Below, one piece after another: positions 1 through 9,049 of a stretch of 64,000 nt of DNA. The DNA is from Streptomyces radiopugnans (GTDB taxonomy: Bacteria; Actinomycetota; Actinomycetes; Streptomycetales; Streptomycetaceae), in assembly GCF_900110735.1 (NCBI RefSeq), contig NZ_FOET01000001.1:248001-312000 (forward strand), written 5' to 3'. The notes under the pieces are model-generated. The model saw nothing but the letters and a program-made list of their open reading frames with translations. It searched no databases and was not told where the DNA came from. A program made the position numbers and the translations under genes. The first letter of the stretch is position 1. Every line of letters begins with the position of its first letter.

Positions 1-1644
1 ATGCGCAAGGCGCGTAAGGCGCACGGCGACAAGGTGATTCTCGACGACGTCACGCTGAGCTTCCTGCCCGGAGCGAAGATCGGTGTCGTGGGCCCCAACG
101 GCGCCGGAAAGTCCACGGTGCTGAAGATCATGGCCGGTCTGGAGCAGCCGTCCAACGGCGACGCCTTCCTCGCCCCCGGCTACAGCGTCGGCATCCTCCT
201 CCAGGAGCCCCCGCTGGACGAGTCCAAGACGGTGCTGGAGAACGTCCAGGACGGCGTCGCGGAGATCAAGGGCAAGCTCGACCGGTTCAACGAGATCGCC
301 GAGCAGATGGCGACCGAGTACACCGACGAGCTGATGGAGGAGATGGGCAAGCTCCAGGAACAGCTCGACCACGCGAACGCCTGGGACCTGGACGCCCAGC
401 TGGAGCAGGCGATGGACGCCCTGGGCTGCCCGCCCGGCGACTGGCCCGTCACCAACCTCTCCGGTGGTGAGAAGCGCCGCGTGGCCCTGTGCAAGCTGCT
501 GCTGGAGGCCCCCGACCTGCTGCTGCTGGACGAGCCCACCAACCACCTGGACGCCGAGTCCGTGCTGTGGCTGGAGCAGCACCTGGCCAAGTACGAGGGC
601 ACCGTCGTGGCCATCACCCACGACCGGTACTTCCTGGACAACGTCGCCGAGTGGATCCTCGAGCTCGACCGCGGCCGCGCCCACCCCTACGAGGGCAACT
701 ACTCCACCTACCTGGAGAAGAAGGCCGCCCGCCTGAAGGTCGAGGGGCAGAAGGACGCCAAGCGGCAGAAGCGCCTCAAGGAGGAGCTGGAGTGGGTCCG
801 CTCCAACGCCAAGGGCCGCCAGGCCAAGTCCAAGGCGCGTCTGACCCGCTACGAGGAGATGGCCGCCGAGGCCGAGAAGACCCGGAAGCTGGACTTCGAG
901 GAGATCCAGATCCCGCCGGGCCCGCGCCTGGGCAACGTCGTGGTCGAGGTCGAGCACCTGCACAAGGCGTTCGGTGACAAGGTCCTCATCGACGACCTGT
1001 CCTTCACCCTGCCGCGCAACGGCATCGTCGGCGTCATCGGCCCCAACGGCGCGGGCAAGACCACGCTGTTCAAGATGATCCAGGGCCTGGAGGAGCCGGA
1101 CTCCGGCACCATCAAGATCGGCGACACGGTCAAGATCTCCTACGTCGACCAGGCCCGCGCCAACATCGACCCCAAGAAGACGCTGTGGGCCGTCGTCTCC
1201 GACGAACTGGACTACATCAACGTCGGCCAGGTCGAGATGCCCTCGCGGGCCTACGTCTCCGCGTTCGGCTTCAAGGGCCCGGACCAGCAGAAGCCGGCCG
1301 GGGTCCTCTCCGGCGGTGAGCGCAACCGCCTGAACCTGGCGCTCACCCTCAAGCAGGGCGGCAACCTGCTCCTGCTCGACGAGCCGACCAACGACCTCGA
1401 CGTCGAGACCCTGTCCTCGCTGGAGAACGCGCTGCTGGAGTTCCCCGGCTGCGCCGTGGTGGTCTCCCACGACCGCTGGTTCCTGGACCGCGTGGCCACC
1501 CACATCCTCGCCTACGAGGGCGAGAGCAAGTGGTTCTGGTTCGAGGGCAACTTCGAGTCGTACGAGAAGAACAAGGTCGAGCGCCTCGGCCCGGACGCCG
1601 CCCGTCCGCACCGCACCACCTACAAGAAGCTGACGCGGGGCTGA
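1..1644 (+). CDS. ettA: Energy-dependent translational throttle protein EttA (5' end cut by window)
   Basis: Cytoplasmic ABC-F ATPase that in this family binds the ribosomal E site and gates the first peptide bond according to the ATP/ADP ratio. Two nucleotide-binding domains are visible: Walker A GPNGAGKST at residues 31-39 with signature LSGGE near 154, then Walker A GPNGAGKTT near 347 with LSGGE near 436. Between them lies the charged, Lys/Glu-rich interdomain linker (about 235-310). Each half ends in a DEPTNHLD or DEPTNDLD Walker B. There is no membrane segment. The visible frame opens at base 1; the family normally starts about seven residues earlier, so the true start lies outside the window. 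A thioesterase gene follows 6 bases downstream. Confidence 0.95.
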   Translation: MRKARKAHGDKVILDDVTLSFLPGAKIGVVGPNGAGKSTVLKIMAGLEQPSNGDAFLAPGYSVGILLQEPPLDESKTVLENVQDGVAEIKGKLDRFNEIAEQMATEYTDELMEEMGKLQEQLDHANAWDLDAQLEQAMDALGCPPGDWPVTNLSGGEKRRVALCKLLLEAPDLLLLDEPTNHLDAESVLWLEQHLAKYEGTVVAITHDRYFLDNVAEWILELDRGRAHPYEGNYSTYLEKKAARLKVEGQKDAKRQKRLKEELEWVRSNAKGRQAKSKARLTRYEEMAAEAEKTRKLDFEEIQIPPGPRLGNVVVEVEHLHKAFGDKVLIDDLSFTLPRNGIVGVIGPNGAGKTTLFKMIQGLEEPDSGTIKIGDTVKISYVDQARANIDPKKTLWAVVSDELDYINVGQVEMPSRAYVSAFGFKGPDQQKPAGVLSGGERNRLNLALTLKQGGNLLLLDEPTNDLDVETLSSLENALLEFPGCAVVVSHDRWFLDRVATHILAYEGESKWFWFEGNFESYEKNKVERLGPDAARPHRTTYKKLTRG

Positions 1645-1650
1645 GAAAGC

Positions 1651-2091
1651 GTGCGCCACACATTCCCCTGCCCCCTGCGCTGGTCCGACATGGACTCCTT
1701 CGGGCACGTCAACAACGTCGTGTTCCTGAGGTACCTGGAGGAGGCGCGGATCGACTTCATGTTCCGGCTCGCCCGCCAGGCGGCGTCGGGGGCCTTCACC
1801 GGCGGCTCGGTGGTGGCCAGGCACGAGATCTCCTACCTGCGCCCGCTGGTGCACCGGCACGAGCCGGTCGTGGTCGAGCTGTGGGTGACCAAGGTCGGTG
1901 CCGCCTCGCTGACGGTGGAGTACGAGGTCAAGGACGGCCCCGGCGAGGGGGACACCGTCTACGTCCGCGCCTCGACGGTCGTGGTCCCCTACGACCTGGA
2001 GCGTGAGCGTCCGCGACGGCTCTCCGACGAGGAGAAGGCCTTCCTCAAGGAGTACCTGGACGACAGCGCGACGGGGACCGCCGCCGCATGA
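1651..2091 (+). CDS. Hotdog-fold acyl-CoA thioesterase
   Basis: A 146-residue protein of the 4-hydroxybenzoyl-CoA/YbgC thioesterase family, expected to hydrolyse an acyl-CoA; the substrate cannot be told from sequence. The family signature is near the N-terminus: RWSDMDSFGHVNN, with the catalytic-type Asp and the conserved His-Val-Asn-Asn, followed by the long helix FLRYLEEARIDF. Length is normal for a single hotdog domain. The GTG start lies 6 bases after the ettA stop, and its stop overlaps the start of the next gene, so the three genes are probably cotranscribed. Confidence 0.88.
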   Translation: MRHTFPCPLRWSDMDSFGHVNNVVFLRYLEEARIDFMFRLARQAASGAFTGGSVVARHEISYLRPLVHRHEPVVVELWVTKVGAASLTVEYEVKDGPGEGDTVYVRASTVVVPYDLERERPRRLSDEEKAFLKEYLDDSATGTAAA

Positions 2092-2822
2092 GCGGACAGC
2101 CCCCACACCTGGTGTTCGCCGACCCCGGGGAGGCGGCCGAGCTGGCCGCCCTCCTGGGCCGGCTGCTGCGCTGGGAGAAGGCCGCGGCGGTACGGTTGCG
2201 GGCGGCCGGGGACGGCGTCCTGGGCGTCTTCGCGCGCCCGGCCCGCTTCGAGGTGCTGGCCGTGCGCACCGCCCGGCTGGCCGAGCCGGCGGAGCTGGAC
2301 GCGACGGTCTCCGCCGGAGAACTGCTGGAGGGCGTCGACGAGGCGTCCGGATCCGTCTCCGTGCCCGCGGCCGTGACCGGCCCGCCCTGGGCCGGTCTGC
2401 TGCCGCCGCGCGGCGGCTGGCGCCCGGTGGGCGAGCTGCCGTACGAGTCGGTGCGCGCGGCGGCCGCGTCGGTGGTCGCCGAGTTCAGGCGGCGCAGCGA
2501 GGCGCTGGCGCCCGGCGAGCGCACCCGCGAGGCGCTGGACGCGCTGGCGGAGGAGATCTGGTCCCGCCCCCTGGGCGGCGGTACGGGGCTGCCGCTGCGC
2601 GCCGTGCACGCCGCGCAGGCGCTGGGCATGCTGCGCTCGCGCGGCCCGGTCCTGGCGGCCGGCCCGCAGGGGCCGCCGCCCGTGGTGGGCGGGCGGGACG
2701 GCGCCGGCACGGTGGCCGTGCTGGCCGCCGGCTCCTGGCTGCGGCTGCGCACCCCGTACGGCTCCGTCGCCGTGCGCGGCGCCGGAAGGGGCGGGCCGGG
2801 GCTGAGCGTCACCCCGTTGTGA
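2088..2822 (+). CDS. Conserved hypothetical protein, Ala/Gly-rich
   Basis: I do not recognise a characterised family. The 244-residue product is soluble, with no signal peptide or membrane span. Its first half is a mixed alpha/beta region with acidic helices (AELAALLGRLLRWE, then VTARLAEPAELDATVSAGE-like sequence). A conserved-looking segment, LPPRGGWRPVGELPYESVRAAA, is followed by a helical stretch around residues 130-190. The ATG overlaps the thioesterase stop by 4 bases (ATGA), so translation is coupled. A strong hairpin terminator follows at 2872-2906. The gene order ettA-thioesterase-this gene suggests a Streptomyces housekeeping operon, but no function is inferred. Confidence 0.8.
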   Translation: MSGQPPHLVFADPGEAAELAALLGRLLRWEKAAAVRLRAAGDGVLGVFARPARFEVLAVRTARLAEPAELDATVSAGELLEGVDEASGSVSVPAAVTGPPWAGLLPPRGGWRPVGELPYESVRAAAASVVAEFRRRSEALAPGERTREALDALAEEIWSRPLGGGTGLPLRAVHAAQALGMLRSRGPVLAAGPQGPPPVVGGRDGAGTVAVLAAGSWLRLRTPYGSVAVRGAGRGGPGLSVTPL

Positions 2823-2871
2823 GGGCGTCCGTGAGGACGCCTCCGCGGGTGTCCCGCGTGGAGAACGCGGA

Positions 2872-2906
2872 CGGAGCCCCGGCCCGGGGAAAGGGCCGGG
2901 GCTCCG
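2872..2906. terminator. Bidirectional hairpin terminator
   Basis: A 14-bp perfect stem (CGGAGCCCCGGCCC against GGGCCGGGGCTCCG) with loop GGGGAAA. It sits between the convergent ends of the unknown gene ending at 2822 and the globin gene ending at 2944. There is no U tract, which is usual for Streptomyces. Confidence 0.75.
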
Positions 2907-2943
2907 GTGCGTGCGGGTGTGCGGGTGCGTGCGGTGCGGAGGG

Positions 2944-3345
2944 TCAGTCCGGGGTGTTGACCATCGAGGCGGCCGCGTAGACCAGGTAGTCCCACAGCTG
3001 CCGCTCCTGCTCGGGGGCCAGGCCGAGTTCGTCCACGGCGTCGCGCATGTGCCGCAGCCAGGCGTCGTGGGCGGCGCGGTCGACCCTGAAGGGCACGTGC
3101 CGCATGCGCAGCCGGGGGTGTCCCCGCTGCTCGCTGTACGTCCGGGGCCCGCCCCAGTACTGCATCAGGAACAGCGCCAGCCGCTCCTCGGCCGGACCGA
3201 GGTCCTCCTCCGGGTACATCGGCCGCAGCAGCGGGTCCCCGGCGACACCCTCGTAGAACCGGCGCACCAGCCGCCGGAACGTCTCCTCGCCCCCGACCTG
3301 CTCGAAGAAGGTCTGCGTCTGCACGTCGCCACGCGGAATCTCCAT
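2944..3345 (-). CDS. Truncated haemoglobin, group II (GlbO type)
   Basis: A 133-residue haem protein with the 2-on-2 globin fold, expected to bind O2 or NO in the cytoplasm. Group II marks are visible: [16 protein letters not shown] in the B-C region, the MQYWGGP block, and RMRHVPF, whose His is the proximal haem ligand, followed by the G/H helices with WLRHMRDAV. The ATG at 3345 is preceded by a purine-rich GGGGGGCGTG stretch; an ATG 12 bases further upstream is possible. It stands alone between terminators and the ABC exporter. Confidence 0.93.
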   Translation of the reverse strand: MEIPRGDVQTQTFFEQVGGEETFRRLVRRFYEGVAGDPLLRPMYPEEDLGPAEERLALFLMQYWGGPRTYSEQRGHPRLRMRHVPFRVDRAAHDAWLRHMRDAVDELGLAPEQERQLWDYLVYAAASMVNTPD

Positions 3346-3421
3346 CACGCCCCCCATGGTCGCAGATGCCCGGCCCGGGACTTCCGGGTTCCGGCCGGAC
3401 CCCGGGGGCGGTGGGCTCCCC

Positions 3422-4492
3422 TCAGGCGTCGTCCCAGCGGAAGAGCCGGGCGGCCACGGCCGTCAGGACCGCCGCGAACAGCAGCAGCCCGCCCATGACG
3501 GGCAGTGCCGCGCCCCAGGACTGGCCGCGGGAGAGGACGTCCTGCATCGCCTCGTTCAGATACGTCAGCGGGAAGACGCCGGAGACCGTCTGGATCCAGG
3601 CCGGCGCCATGTCCAGCGGGAAGAAGGCGCCGGAGAGGAAGGCCATCGGCAGGATGACGACCTGGGCCGCCCCGTTCGCCGCCTCCTCGGTCTTCGCCCA
3701 GGCGCCGACGACCAGCCCGATGGACATGAAGGCCAGTGTGCCGCACACCACCAGCGGCACGGCCAGCCACCAGTCGCCGCTCAGCTCCAGGCCGTAGTAC
3801 GGGACGGAGGCGACACCGAGGAAGACCGCGGTCTGGACGAGGGCCAGCGCCACACTCACCCCGACGCGGGCCGCGATGACCGTGCCCGCGCTCACCGGGG
3901 CCAGCCACAGCCGCCGCAGGATGCGCTTCTTGCGCCAGTTGACCAGGGTGAACGCGGAACCGAAGACCGCGCCCATCGCCACCGCCCAGCCGAGCAGGCC
4001 CGGGGTGAGGAACTGGATCGCCTTCAGCGACTCGTCCTCCACCTGGCGGGTGGTCAGCCCGTAGGCGGGCGGCTGCCCGGTCGCGGCGATGTTGGCCTGC
4101 TGGACGACGGAGTCGACCAGTGCCCGCGCGTTGCCCGCCCGGACCCGGTCGGCGGCCGAGTAGCGCAGCCGCACCTCGTCGCCCTCCTGCCAGACGACGG
4201 CGTCCACGTCGCCCGCGCGGACCTCCTCCAGTGCCTCGTCCCGGTCGTCGGACCGCCTGATCTCCAGGACCTCCTCCAGCCCCTCGCGCGCGTCGCGCGG
4301 CAGGGAGTCGAAGACCTCGACCCGGCCGACCTGGACGATCTCCGCCCGTGCCGTCGCGTCGTTCTTGAACAGCGCGCCGAACAGCACCAGGAACATCAGC
4401 GGGAAGACCAGCATGAAGAAGGCGGCCGTGCGGTCCCTCAGCAGGCCGAGGGCCATGGCCTTGGACAGGCTGGTGAAGGCCTCGGCGCTCAC
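3422..4492 (-). CDS. ABC-2 type transporter permease
   Basis: Membrane component of an ABC exporter, 356 residues. There is one N-terminal membrane helix ([20 protein letters not shown]), then a long extracytoplasmic domain of about 170 residues, then five C-terminal hydrophobic spans including [21 protein letters not shown] and [18 protein letters not shown]. This is the layout of the ABC2_membrane_3 (YhgE/DrrB-like) families. The GTG start overlaps the stop of the ATPase gene (GTGA), so the two subunits are made in a fixed ratio. The exported substrate is unknown; drug or antibiotic efflux is usual for the family. Confidence 0.9.
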   Translation of the reverse strand: MSAEAFTSLSKAMALGLLRDRTAAFFMLVFPLMFLVLFGALFKNDATARAEIVQVGRVEVFDSLPRDAREGLEEVLEIRRSDDRDEALEEVRAGDVDAVVWQEGDEVRLRYSAADRVRAGNARALVDSVVQQANIAATGQPPAYGLTTRQVEDESLKAIQFLTPGLLGWAVAMGAVFGSAFTLVNWRKKRILRRLWLAPVSAGTVIAARVGVSVALALVQTAVFLGVASVPYYGLELSGDWWLAVPLVVCGTLAFMSIGLVVGAWAKTEEAANGAAQVVILPMAFLSGAFFPLDMAPAWIQTVSGVFPLTYLNEAMQDVLSRGQSWGAALPVMGGLLLFAAVLTAVAARLFRWDDA

Positions 4493-5217
4493 TGGCGGTA
4501 CTCCCGTCCGGTCAGCTGGAGGAAGACGTCCTCCAGGGAGGCGGCGCCCAGTTCCCCGACCAGTTCGGAGGGGGCGCCCACGCGCAGCACGCGGCCGTGG
4601 TCCATCACCGCGACCCGGTCGCACAGCGTCTCGGCCTCGTCCATGTAGTGCGTGGTGAGCACCACGGTGCGGCCCTCGTCGTTGATGGCGCGCAGCAGGT
4701 CCCACAGGTTGCGGCGGGCCTGCGGGTCGAGGCCGGTGGTCGGCTCGTCCAGGAACACCAGCTCCGGGTCGTGGACCAGCGCGCAGGCTATGGACAGCCG
4801 CTGTGCCTGGCCTCCGGAGAGCTTGTTCTCGCGGGTGCCTGCCTTCTCGGTCAGGCCGACGGTCTCCAGCATCGCGTCGGCGCGCTCGGCCGGGACGCCG
4901 TAGAGGGAGGCGAAGGTGCGGATCTGCTCGCGGGCGGTCAGCCTCTCGAAGAACGCCGAGGCCTGGAGCTGGACGCCCATGCGGCGCAGCAGCTCCGGAT
5001 TGCGGGGGAAGGGGGACTCGCCGAGCAGCCGGACCGTCCCCTCGTCCGGTCTGCGCAGGCCCTCGGTTATCTCCAGGGTGGTGGTCTTGCCCGCGCCGTT
5101 CGGTCCGAGGATGCCGTAGAACTCGCCGCGTTCGACGGTGAGGGACACCCCGTCGACGGCCTGTACGTCCCCGTACCGCTTGCGCAGCCCCTCGACTGTG
5201 ATCGCGGCAGTGGTCAT
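4489..5217 (-). CDS. ABC transporter ATP-binding protein (DrrA/CcmA type)
   Basis: A 242-residue ATPase that energises the permease encoded immediately downstream. Walker A is GPNGAGKTT, the Q-loop is in GVQLQASAFFERLTA, the signature is KLSGGQAQRLSIA, Walker B with the catalytic Glu is LVFLDEPTTGLD, and the H-loop is TTHYMDEAE. The C-terminal SLEDVFLQLTGRE is the usual ending of exporter ATPases in the DRA family. It is first in its two-gene operon and has a long spacer upstream that contains the terminator of the neighbouring FHA gene. Confidence 0.94.
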   Translation of the reverse strand: MTTAAITVEGLRKRYGDVQAVDGVSLTVERGEFYGILGPNGAGKTTTLEITEGLRRPDEGTVRLLGESPFPRNPELLRRMGVQLQASAFFERLTAREQIRTFASLYGVPAERADAMLETVGLTEKAGTRENKLSGGQAQRLSIACALVHDPELVFLDEPTTGLDPQARRNLWDLLRAINDEGRTVVLTTHYMDEAETLCDRVAVMDHGRVLRVGAPSELVGELGAASLEDVFLQLTGREYRQ

Positions 5218-5291
5218 GAGGCGGAGGCTAGTGCCGGAACATCACCTTCCGGCACCCATGGCGGTCCTGGTCGTCCAAGCCCGTGGACGAG

Positions 5292-5331
5292 GGCCTGTTC
5301 CGGACTCCGGTGGTGGAACCCGGAACAGGCC
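5292..5331 (-). terminator. Hairpin terminator after the FHA gene
   Basis: A 12-bp stem, GGCCTGTTCCGG with CCGGAACAGGCC, and a 16-base loop. It starts about 20 bases beyond the stop of the FHA gene and just upstream of the ABC ATPase gene, separating the two minus-strand units. Confidence 0.6.
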
Positions 5332-5350
5332 GGGTGCTCGGAACCGGGTG

Positions 5351-6544
5351 TCAGCCCCGGTGGAGGGTGATCGTGGTCCACGCGCCGACGTGCACCCGGT
5401 CGCCCTCCTGGAGCGGGACGGGGACGAACGGCTGGATCGGGTCCTCGGCGCCGTTGATGGTGGTGCCGTTGGTGGAGTCCTGGTCGACCACGGACCAGCT
5501 CCCGTCGGGCTGCTGCACCAGCACCGCGTGCTGGTGCGAGACCCCCGGGTCCTCCGGAGAGCGGCCCAGGTCGATGTCGGGCGACTCGCCGGTGGAGTGG
5601 CGGCGGCGGCCGATGGTGACCTGGGGGCCGCTGAGCTGGACGTGCTGCTCGGCGGTGTAGGCGGGCATGTTGAGCCCGGCCGCCTCGGGGCCGCTGCGCC
5701 GCATCATCGCGGTGAAGTACTCGTGGTCGGGCCCGACCGTCACCGCCCAGCTCGCGGGCTGCTGCTGGGGCGGCGGCCCCTGCTGCTGCGGCGGCTGCTG
5801 GTGGGACTGCTGCTGCGGCTGCTGCTGGGGGTAGCCGTAGCCGGGTTGCTGACCGTACGGGGGCTGTCCGTGCTGCGGCTGGGCGTGCGGGGGCTGCCCG
5901 TGCTGGGCGGGCTGCGGCTGTCCGCCGTGCGAGGGCGGCGGGAGCGTCCAGTCGTCACCACCGCCTCCCTGCGGCTGCCGGGGCGGCTGCGGGGGCTGGG
6001 GAGCCGGAGGCTGCTGCGGGTAGCCGTAGCCGGGCTGCCGGCCGTAGTCGGGCTGTCCGTGCTGCGGCTGGGTGTGCGGGGGCTGTCCGTGCTGCGGCTG
6101 CCCGTGGTGCTGGGGAGGGGCCATGGGCTGCTGGTGCTGAGGCTGCTGCTGCGGCGGGGCGGGCGGGGGCGGCGGGCCGGGCGGGCCCTGCGCCTGGAAG
6201 CCGGGCGGCAGGTTCAGCCCGCTCATGCTGCCGCCGGGCATCTGCTGCGGCGGGGCGGGCGGGGGCGGCGGGCTGTAGGCGGCGGGGGAGTGCGTGAGGA
6301 AGCTGTACCGGCACTCCTCGCAGACCGGGGACTGCCCCTCGCGGGGGGTGCGGCACTGCGGGCACAGCTCGCCCCGCATCGCGGGGTCGCCCCCGGGGCC
6401 GGGGTAGCCGTAGCCGCCCCGGCCGGGCATCGGGGGCGGCGGGACGGCGCCGGCGGGCACACCCGGAGCGGAGGCCATGCGGTTGCCGCACACCTCGCAC
6501 CAGTCGTCGGCCGCCGACTGATGGCCGTTCGGGCAAGTCGGCAT
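5351..6544 (-). CDS. Zinc-ribbon and FHA domain protein with Pro/Gln-rich linker
   Basis: A 397-residue cytoplasmic phosphothreonine-binding protein. Two small Cys4 ribbons lie at the N-terminus (CPNGH...CEVCGNRM at residues 4-22 and CPQCRTP...CEECRYSF near 65-85). About 190 residues of Pro/Gln/Gly/Tyr-rich low complexity follow, with two copies of a block of the form QHGQPPxxQPQHGQPxYGxQPGYGYPQQ. A C-terminal FHA domain (about 300-397) has GRR, the S-H pair of VSHQHAVL and the DxxSTNGT motif. The ATG has a good GGAAGGA Shine-Dalgarno sequence. The neighbouring PP2C phosphatase has the same ribbon-plus-proline design. The partner kinase is not in the window. Confidence 0.88.
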   Translation of the reverse strand: MPTCPNGHQSAADDWCEVCGNRMASAPGVPAGAVPPPPMPGRGGYGYPGPGGDPAMRGELCPQCRTPREGQSPVCEECRYSFLTHSPAAYSPPPPPAPPQQMPGGSMSGLNLPPGFQAQGPPGPPPPPAPPQQQPQHQQPMAPPQHHGQPQHGQPPHTQPQHGQPDYGRQPGYGYPQQPPAPQPPQPPRQPQGGGGDDWTLPPPSHGGQPQPAQHGQPPHAQPQHGQPPYGQQPGYGYPQQQPQQQSHQQPPQQQGPPPQQQPASWAVTVGPDHEYFTAMMRRSGPEAAGLNMPAYTAEQHVQLSGPQVTIGRRRHSTGESPDIDLGRSPEDPGVSHQHAVLVQQPDGSWSVVDQDSTNGTTINGAEDPIQPFVPVPLQEGDRVHVGAWTTITLHRG

Positions 6545-7155
6545 GTCGGTCCTTCCCCCTCCGTGCGGCTCCGTGTCGCGTCGCTCGGTCGTTCGCTTCT
6601 CCGCGCGTCCCGGCTTCCGGGCCGCACGTCCGGTGGTCCGGTCGGCCTCGAAGGACCACCGCCGTCAGCGGAACAGTACCGGGCGAGGGGCCGGTCACGC
6701 CCACCGCCTTCTCCACCGCCTCCGGGGCGCGACCGCCCGCCGGCGCGTCCGTCCACCGTCCGGAGCGGCTCGGGGAGGCGGGTGACGCGGGGGTGCGCCG
6801 GGGGGAGGCGCGAAGGGTTCCGCCTACGTGTCCTTCGGTGCGCCCGGCCCCGTTCCCGCCCGGCCGGAACCGCTGTGACCTGCGCTTCGACCGCCGGGCG
6901 GCGGGGGCGGAACCGGCCGCGCGCGGTCGGCGGACCGCTCCCCGCGCCGCTGTCGCCGGGTGCCGAGGGACGGTACGCCGGCCGGAGCGGAGAGGCGGCC
7001 CGGTGATCTGCGCCACCTCCGGTGCCGCCCGCGGCCGTCCCTCCCGGCGGCACCGGCCGTCCGCCGAGGGGCACTCGTTCCGGTTGCCGCCCGCGACGAG
7101 GCGCGGTACGCCCGATCCGGCGAAGGCGCGGTCCCGGCCAGGGGCGGGCGGTGCG
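6545..7155. other. Gene-free stretch, 611 bases
   Basis: Between the FHA gene start and the PP2C gene stop I find no frame with a credible start, Shine-Dalgarno sequence or recognisable protein. It is very GC-rich without a clear palindrome. It presumably contains the FHA promoter near its left end. Confidence 0.5.
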
Positions 7156-8517
7156 TCAGCCGGTCACGACCCGGCCGGAGCCGGACGGCGCGGGGAACGG
7201 GAGCACCGCCACCGTCACGTTGTCGTGCCCGCCGCCGTCCAGCGCGTGCCCCACCAGGTGCCGGGCGGAGCGCATCGGGTGGGTGCGGGCGTCGGCCGGG
7301 ACGGCCGCGGCCATCTCCTCGGCGGACTCGGCGTAGTTCCACAGCCCGTCGGTGCACACCACCACCACGCCCGGCCGGTCCGGGGCGAACGAGGCGGTGT
7401 GCGGGTCGATCTCGTAGGCGTCCGCGCCCAGCCACCCGGTGATGGCGTGCGCCCGGGCGTCCGCGTACGCCTCGGCCTCCTCCATCAGGCCCGCCGCCAC
7501 CATCTGGGCGGCCCAGGAGTCGTCCTCGGTGAGACGGGCGGGCGCGGTGGAGCGGTCCTCGGGGACCCAGTAGGCGCGGCTGTCGCCGATCCAGCCGACG
7601 GTGAGGAGGTCCGCGGCGACCACCGCGCCGACGATGGTGCAGGCCGGGGCGTTCTCCACCGGGTCGTGTGGCTCCGGGGCCAGGGCGTTGACGGCCTCGG
7701 AGGCGGCCACCAGGGCGTCGTGCATCGCCTGCCGGGGGTCGGCGCCGCGCGGCAGGGACCGCCGCATCGACGCGCACGCGGCCTCGGCCGCGGCGGCGGA
7801 GGCCTCGTCCGGGCGGGTCGCCGACGACACCCCGTCGCAGACGACGGCGATCACGGCCGGGGAGCCGTCCGGCAGGGAGGCGTCCGAGACGGCGAAGGAG
7901 TCCTCGTTGCGGTGGTGGCGCAGCCCCCGGTCGCTGACCGCCGCCACCCCCTCCGTCTCCTCCTCCATGTGGTCGCGTTCGCGTGGCTGGGCGTGGCCGC
8001 AGTGCTCGCAGCGGCTCTCGGCGTCGACGGCGCCCGTGCCGCAGGCGACGCACCGCTCCTCCCCGCCGCCGGCCGCAGCGCCGCCGTGGGCGCCGGCCGG
8101 GAGCGGGCTCTCGCGTGGATCCGGCGCCGACGGGCCGGCCTGCGCGGCGTCCCCGGCCTGCCCGGCCTGCGCGGCGGGGGGCGCGGGAGGAGCGGCGGGC
8201 GCGGGCGGCACCGACGGAGGCGGCGGCACCTGCGGGGCGGGGGGCGGCAGGAGGAAGTCCGACCCGTCCTGTACGGCGCCCTGCACGGGGTCCTGTACGG
8301 CGGGCGGGACCGCTGGGGGCGCCGGCGGGGCGGGGGGCATGGGCGGTACCGGCGGCGCTGCCGGAGGCGGCGGGACCAGGGGCGGGGCCGAGGGCTGCGA
8401 GTCGCCCGTCCCGGCCGCCGGATCGGCGCCGCACGCGCCGCGGTGGAGATCACCGTCCTCCAGCGGCTCCTGGCACCGGGGGCAGAGGGAGGGGCGGTCG
8501 GGCTGCGGCATGGTCAC
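7156..8517 (-). CDS. PP2C-family serine/threonine phosphatase with zinc ribbons
   Basis: A 453-residue PPM phosphatase. An N-terminal ribbon (CPRCQEPL...) is followed by about 110 residues of Pro/Ala-rich linker, a second ribbon (CVACGT...CEHCGH) near 165-185, and then a complete PP2C domain. The domain shows DRGLRHHRNEDSF, the metal-binding VVCDGVSS, WIGDSRAYW, VVVCTDGLWNY and GHDNVTVAVL. There is no membrane span, unlike PstP. The GTG at 8517 is 5 bases from AAGGA; an ATG 6 bases downstream is the alternative. Its domain design matches the FHA protein, which suggests both act on the same Ser/Thr kinase circuit. Confidence 0.9.
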   Translation of the reverse strand: MTMPQPDRPSLCPRCQEPLEDGDLHRGACGADPAAGTGDSQPSAPPLVPPPPAAPPVPPMPPAPPAPPAVPPAVQDPVQGAVQDGSDFLLPPPAPQVPPPPSVPPAPAAPPAPPAAQAGQAGDAAQAGPSAPDPRESPLPAGAHGGAAAGGGEERCVACGTGAVDAESRCEHCGHAQPRERDHMEEETEGVAAVSDRGLRHHRNEDSFAVSDASLPDGSPAVIAVVCDGVSSATRPDEASAAAAEAACASMRRSLPRGADPRQAMHDALVAASEAVNALAPEPHDPVENAPACTIVGAVVAADLLTVGWIGDSRAYWVPEDRSTAPARLTEDDSWAAQMVAAGLMEEAEAYADARAHAITGWLGADAYEIDPHTASFAPDRPGVVVVCTDGLWNYAESAEEMAAAVPADARTHPMRSARHLVGHALDGGGHDNVTVAVLPFPAPSGSGRVVTG

Positions 8518-9049
8518 CGGGTTCCTTCGATGATGTCCCGGCCTCCGGGCCGGGGTGGGGACGCCTCCCGTCGGCGGGAGGGAGTCGGACTTCTGCGGGC
8601 AGGACGGGGAGGGGCGAACCGTCTTCAGTGTGGTTCGCGGCCGGACCCGGCGGCGCGTTCGGCCTCCGGGCGGTGGACGGCCTCGGAGCCGAGGGACCTG
8701 CGGGCGGACCCGGCCCGGCCGGCCGGCCGCCCGCGGAGGTCGGCGGGAGGGCGGGGCGTGATGCGTGTCGTCTCGTCCATGGCTCCGGGTCGGGATCGGG
8801 GTCGGGGTCGGGGGCGTCGCGGTGTTCCGAAAGTGGTGGGAGGACGCCGTGGTGGCACCGGAGGTGCCGCAGAGCGCGGGGCGCGGCTCCTGCGTCGCCG
8901 GCGCCCGGCCGCTCCCGGAAACCGGGCGCGTACCCGGCCTCCGGCACACCGCCGGGTGTCCCGGTGGTCAAGCGTTCCCGACGCAGCGCGTCCAAACCCG
9001 TCCTCCGCGGCCGCGCCGGCCGGCGCACGGCGGCCGGAGGCCCTGCGGT
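8518..9049. other. Gene-free stretch, 532 bases, with a G-run tract
   Basis: No convincing gene. A frame beginning MDETTRITPR on the minus strand lacks a Shine-Dalgarno sequence. The one structured element is a run of five G tracts at 8787-8816 that could form a G-quadruplex. Confidence 0.45.

Noticed and set aside
1989..2995. Long antisense frames across the thioesterase and hypothetical genes
   Set aside because: Very GC-rich DNA keeps antisense frames open; the codon-position GC pattern and protein matches fit the plus-strand genes only.
5760..6250. Gln/Pro repeat region in the FHA gene as a DNA tandem repeat or CRISPR-like array
   Set aside because: The repeats follow the reading frame, vary in sequence and have no constant spacer; they are low-complexity protein sequence.
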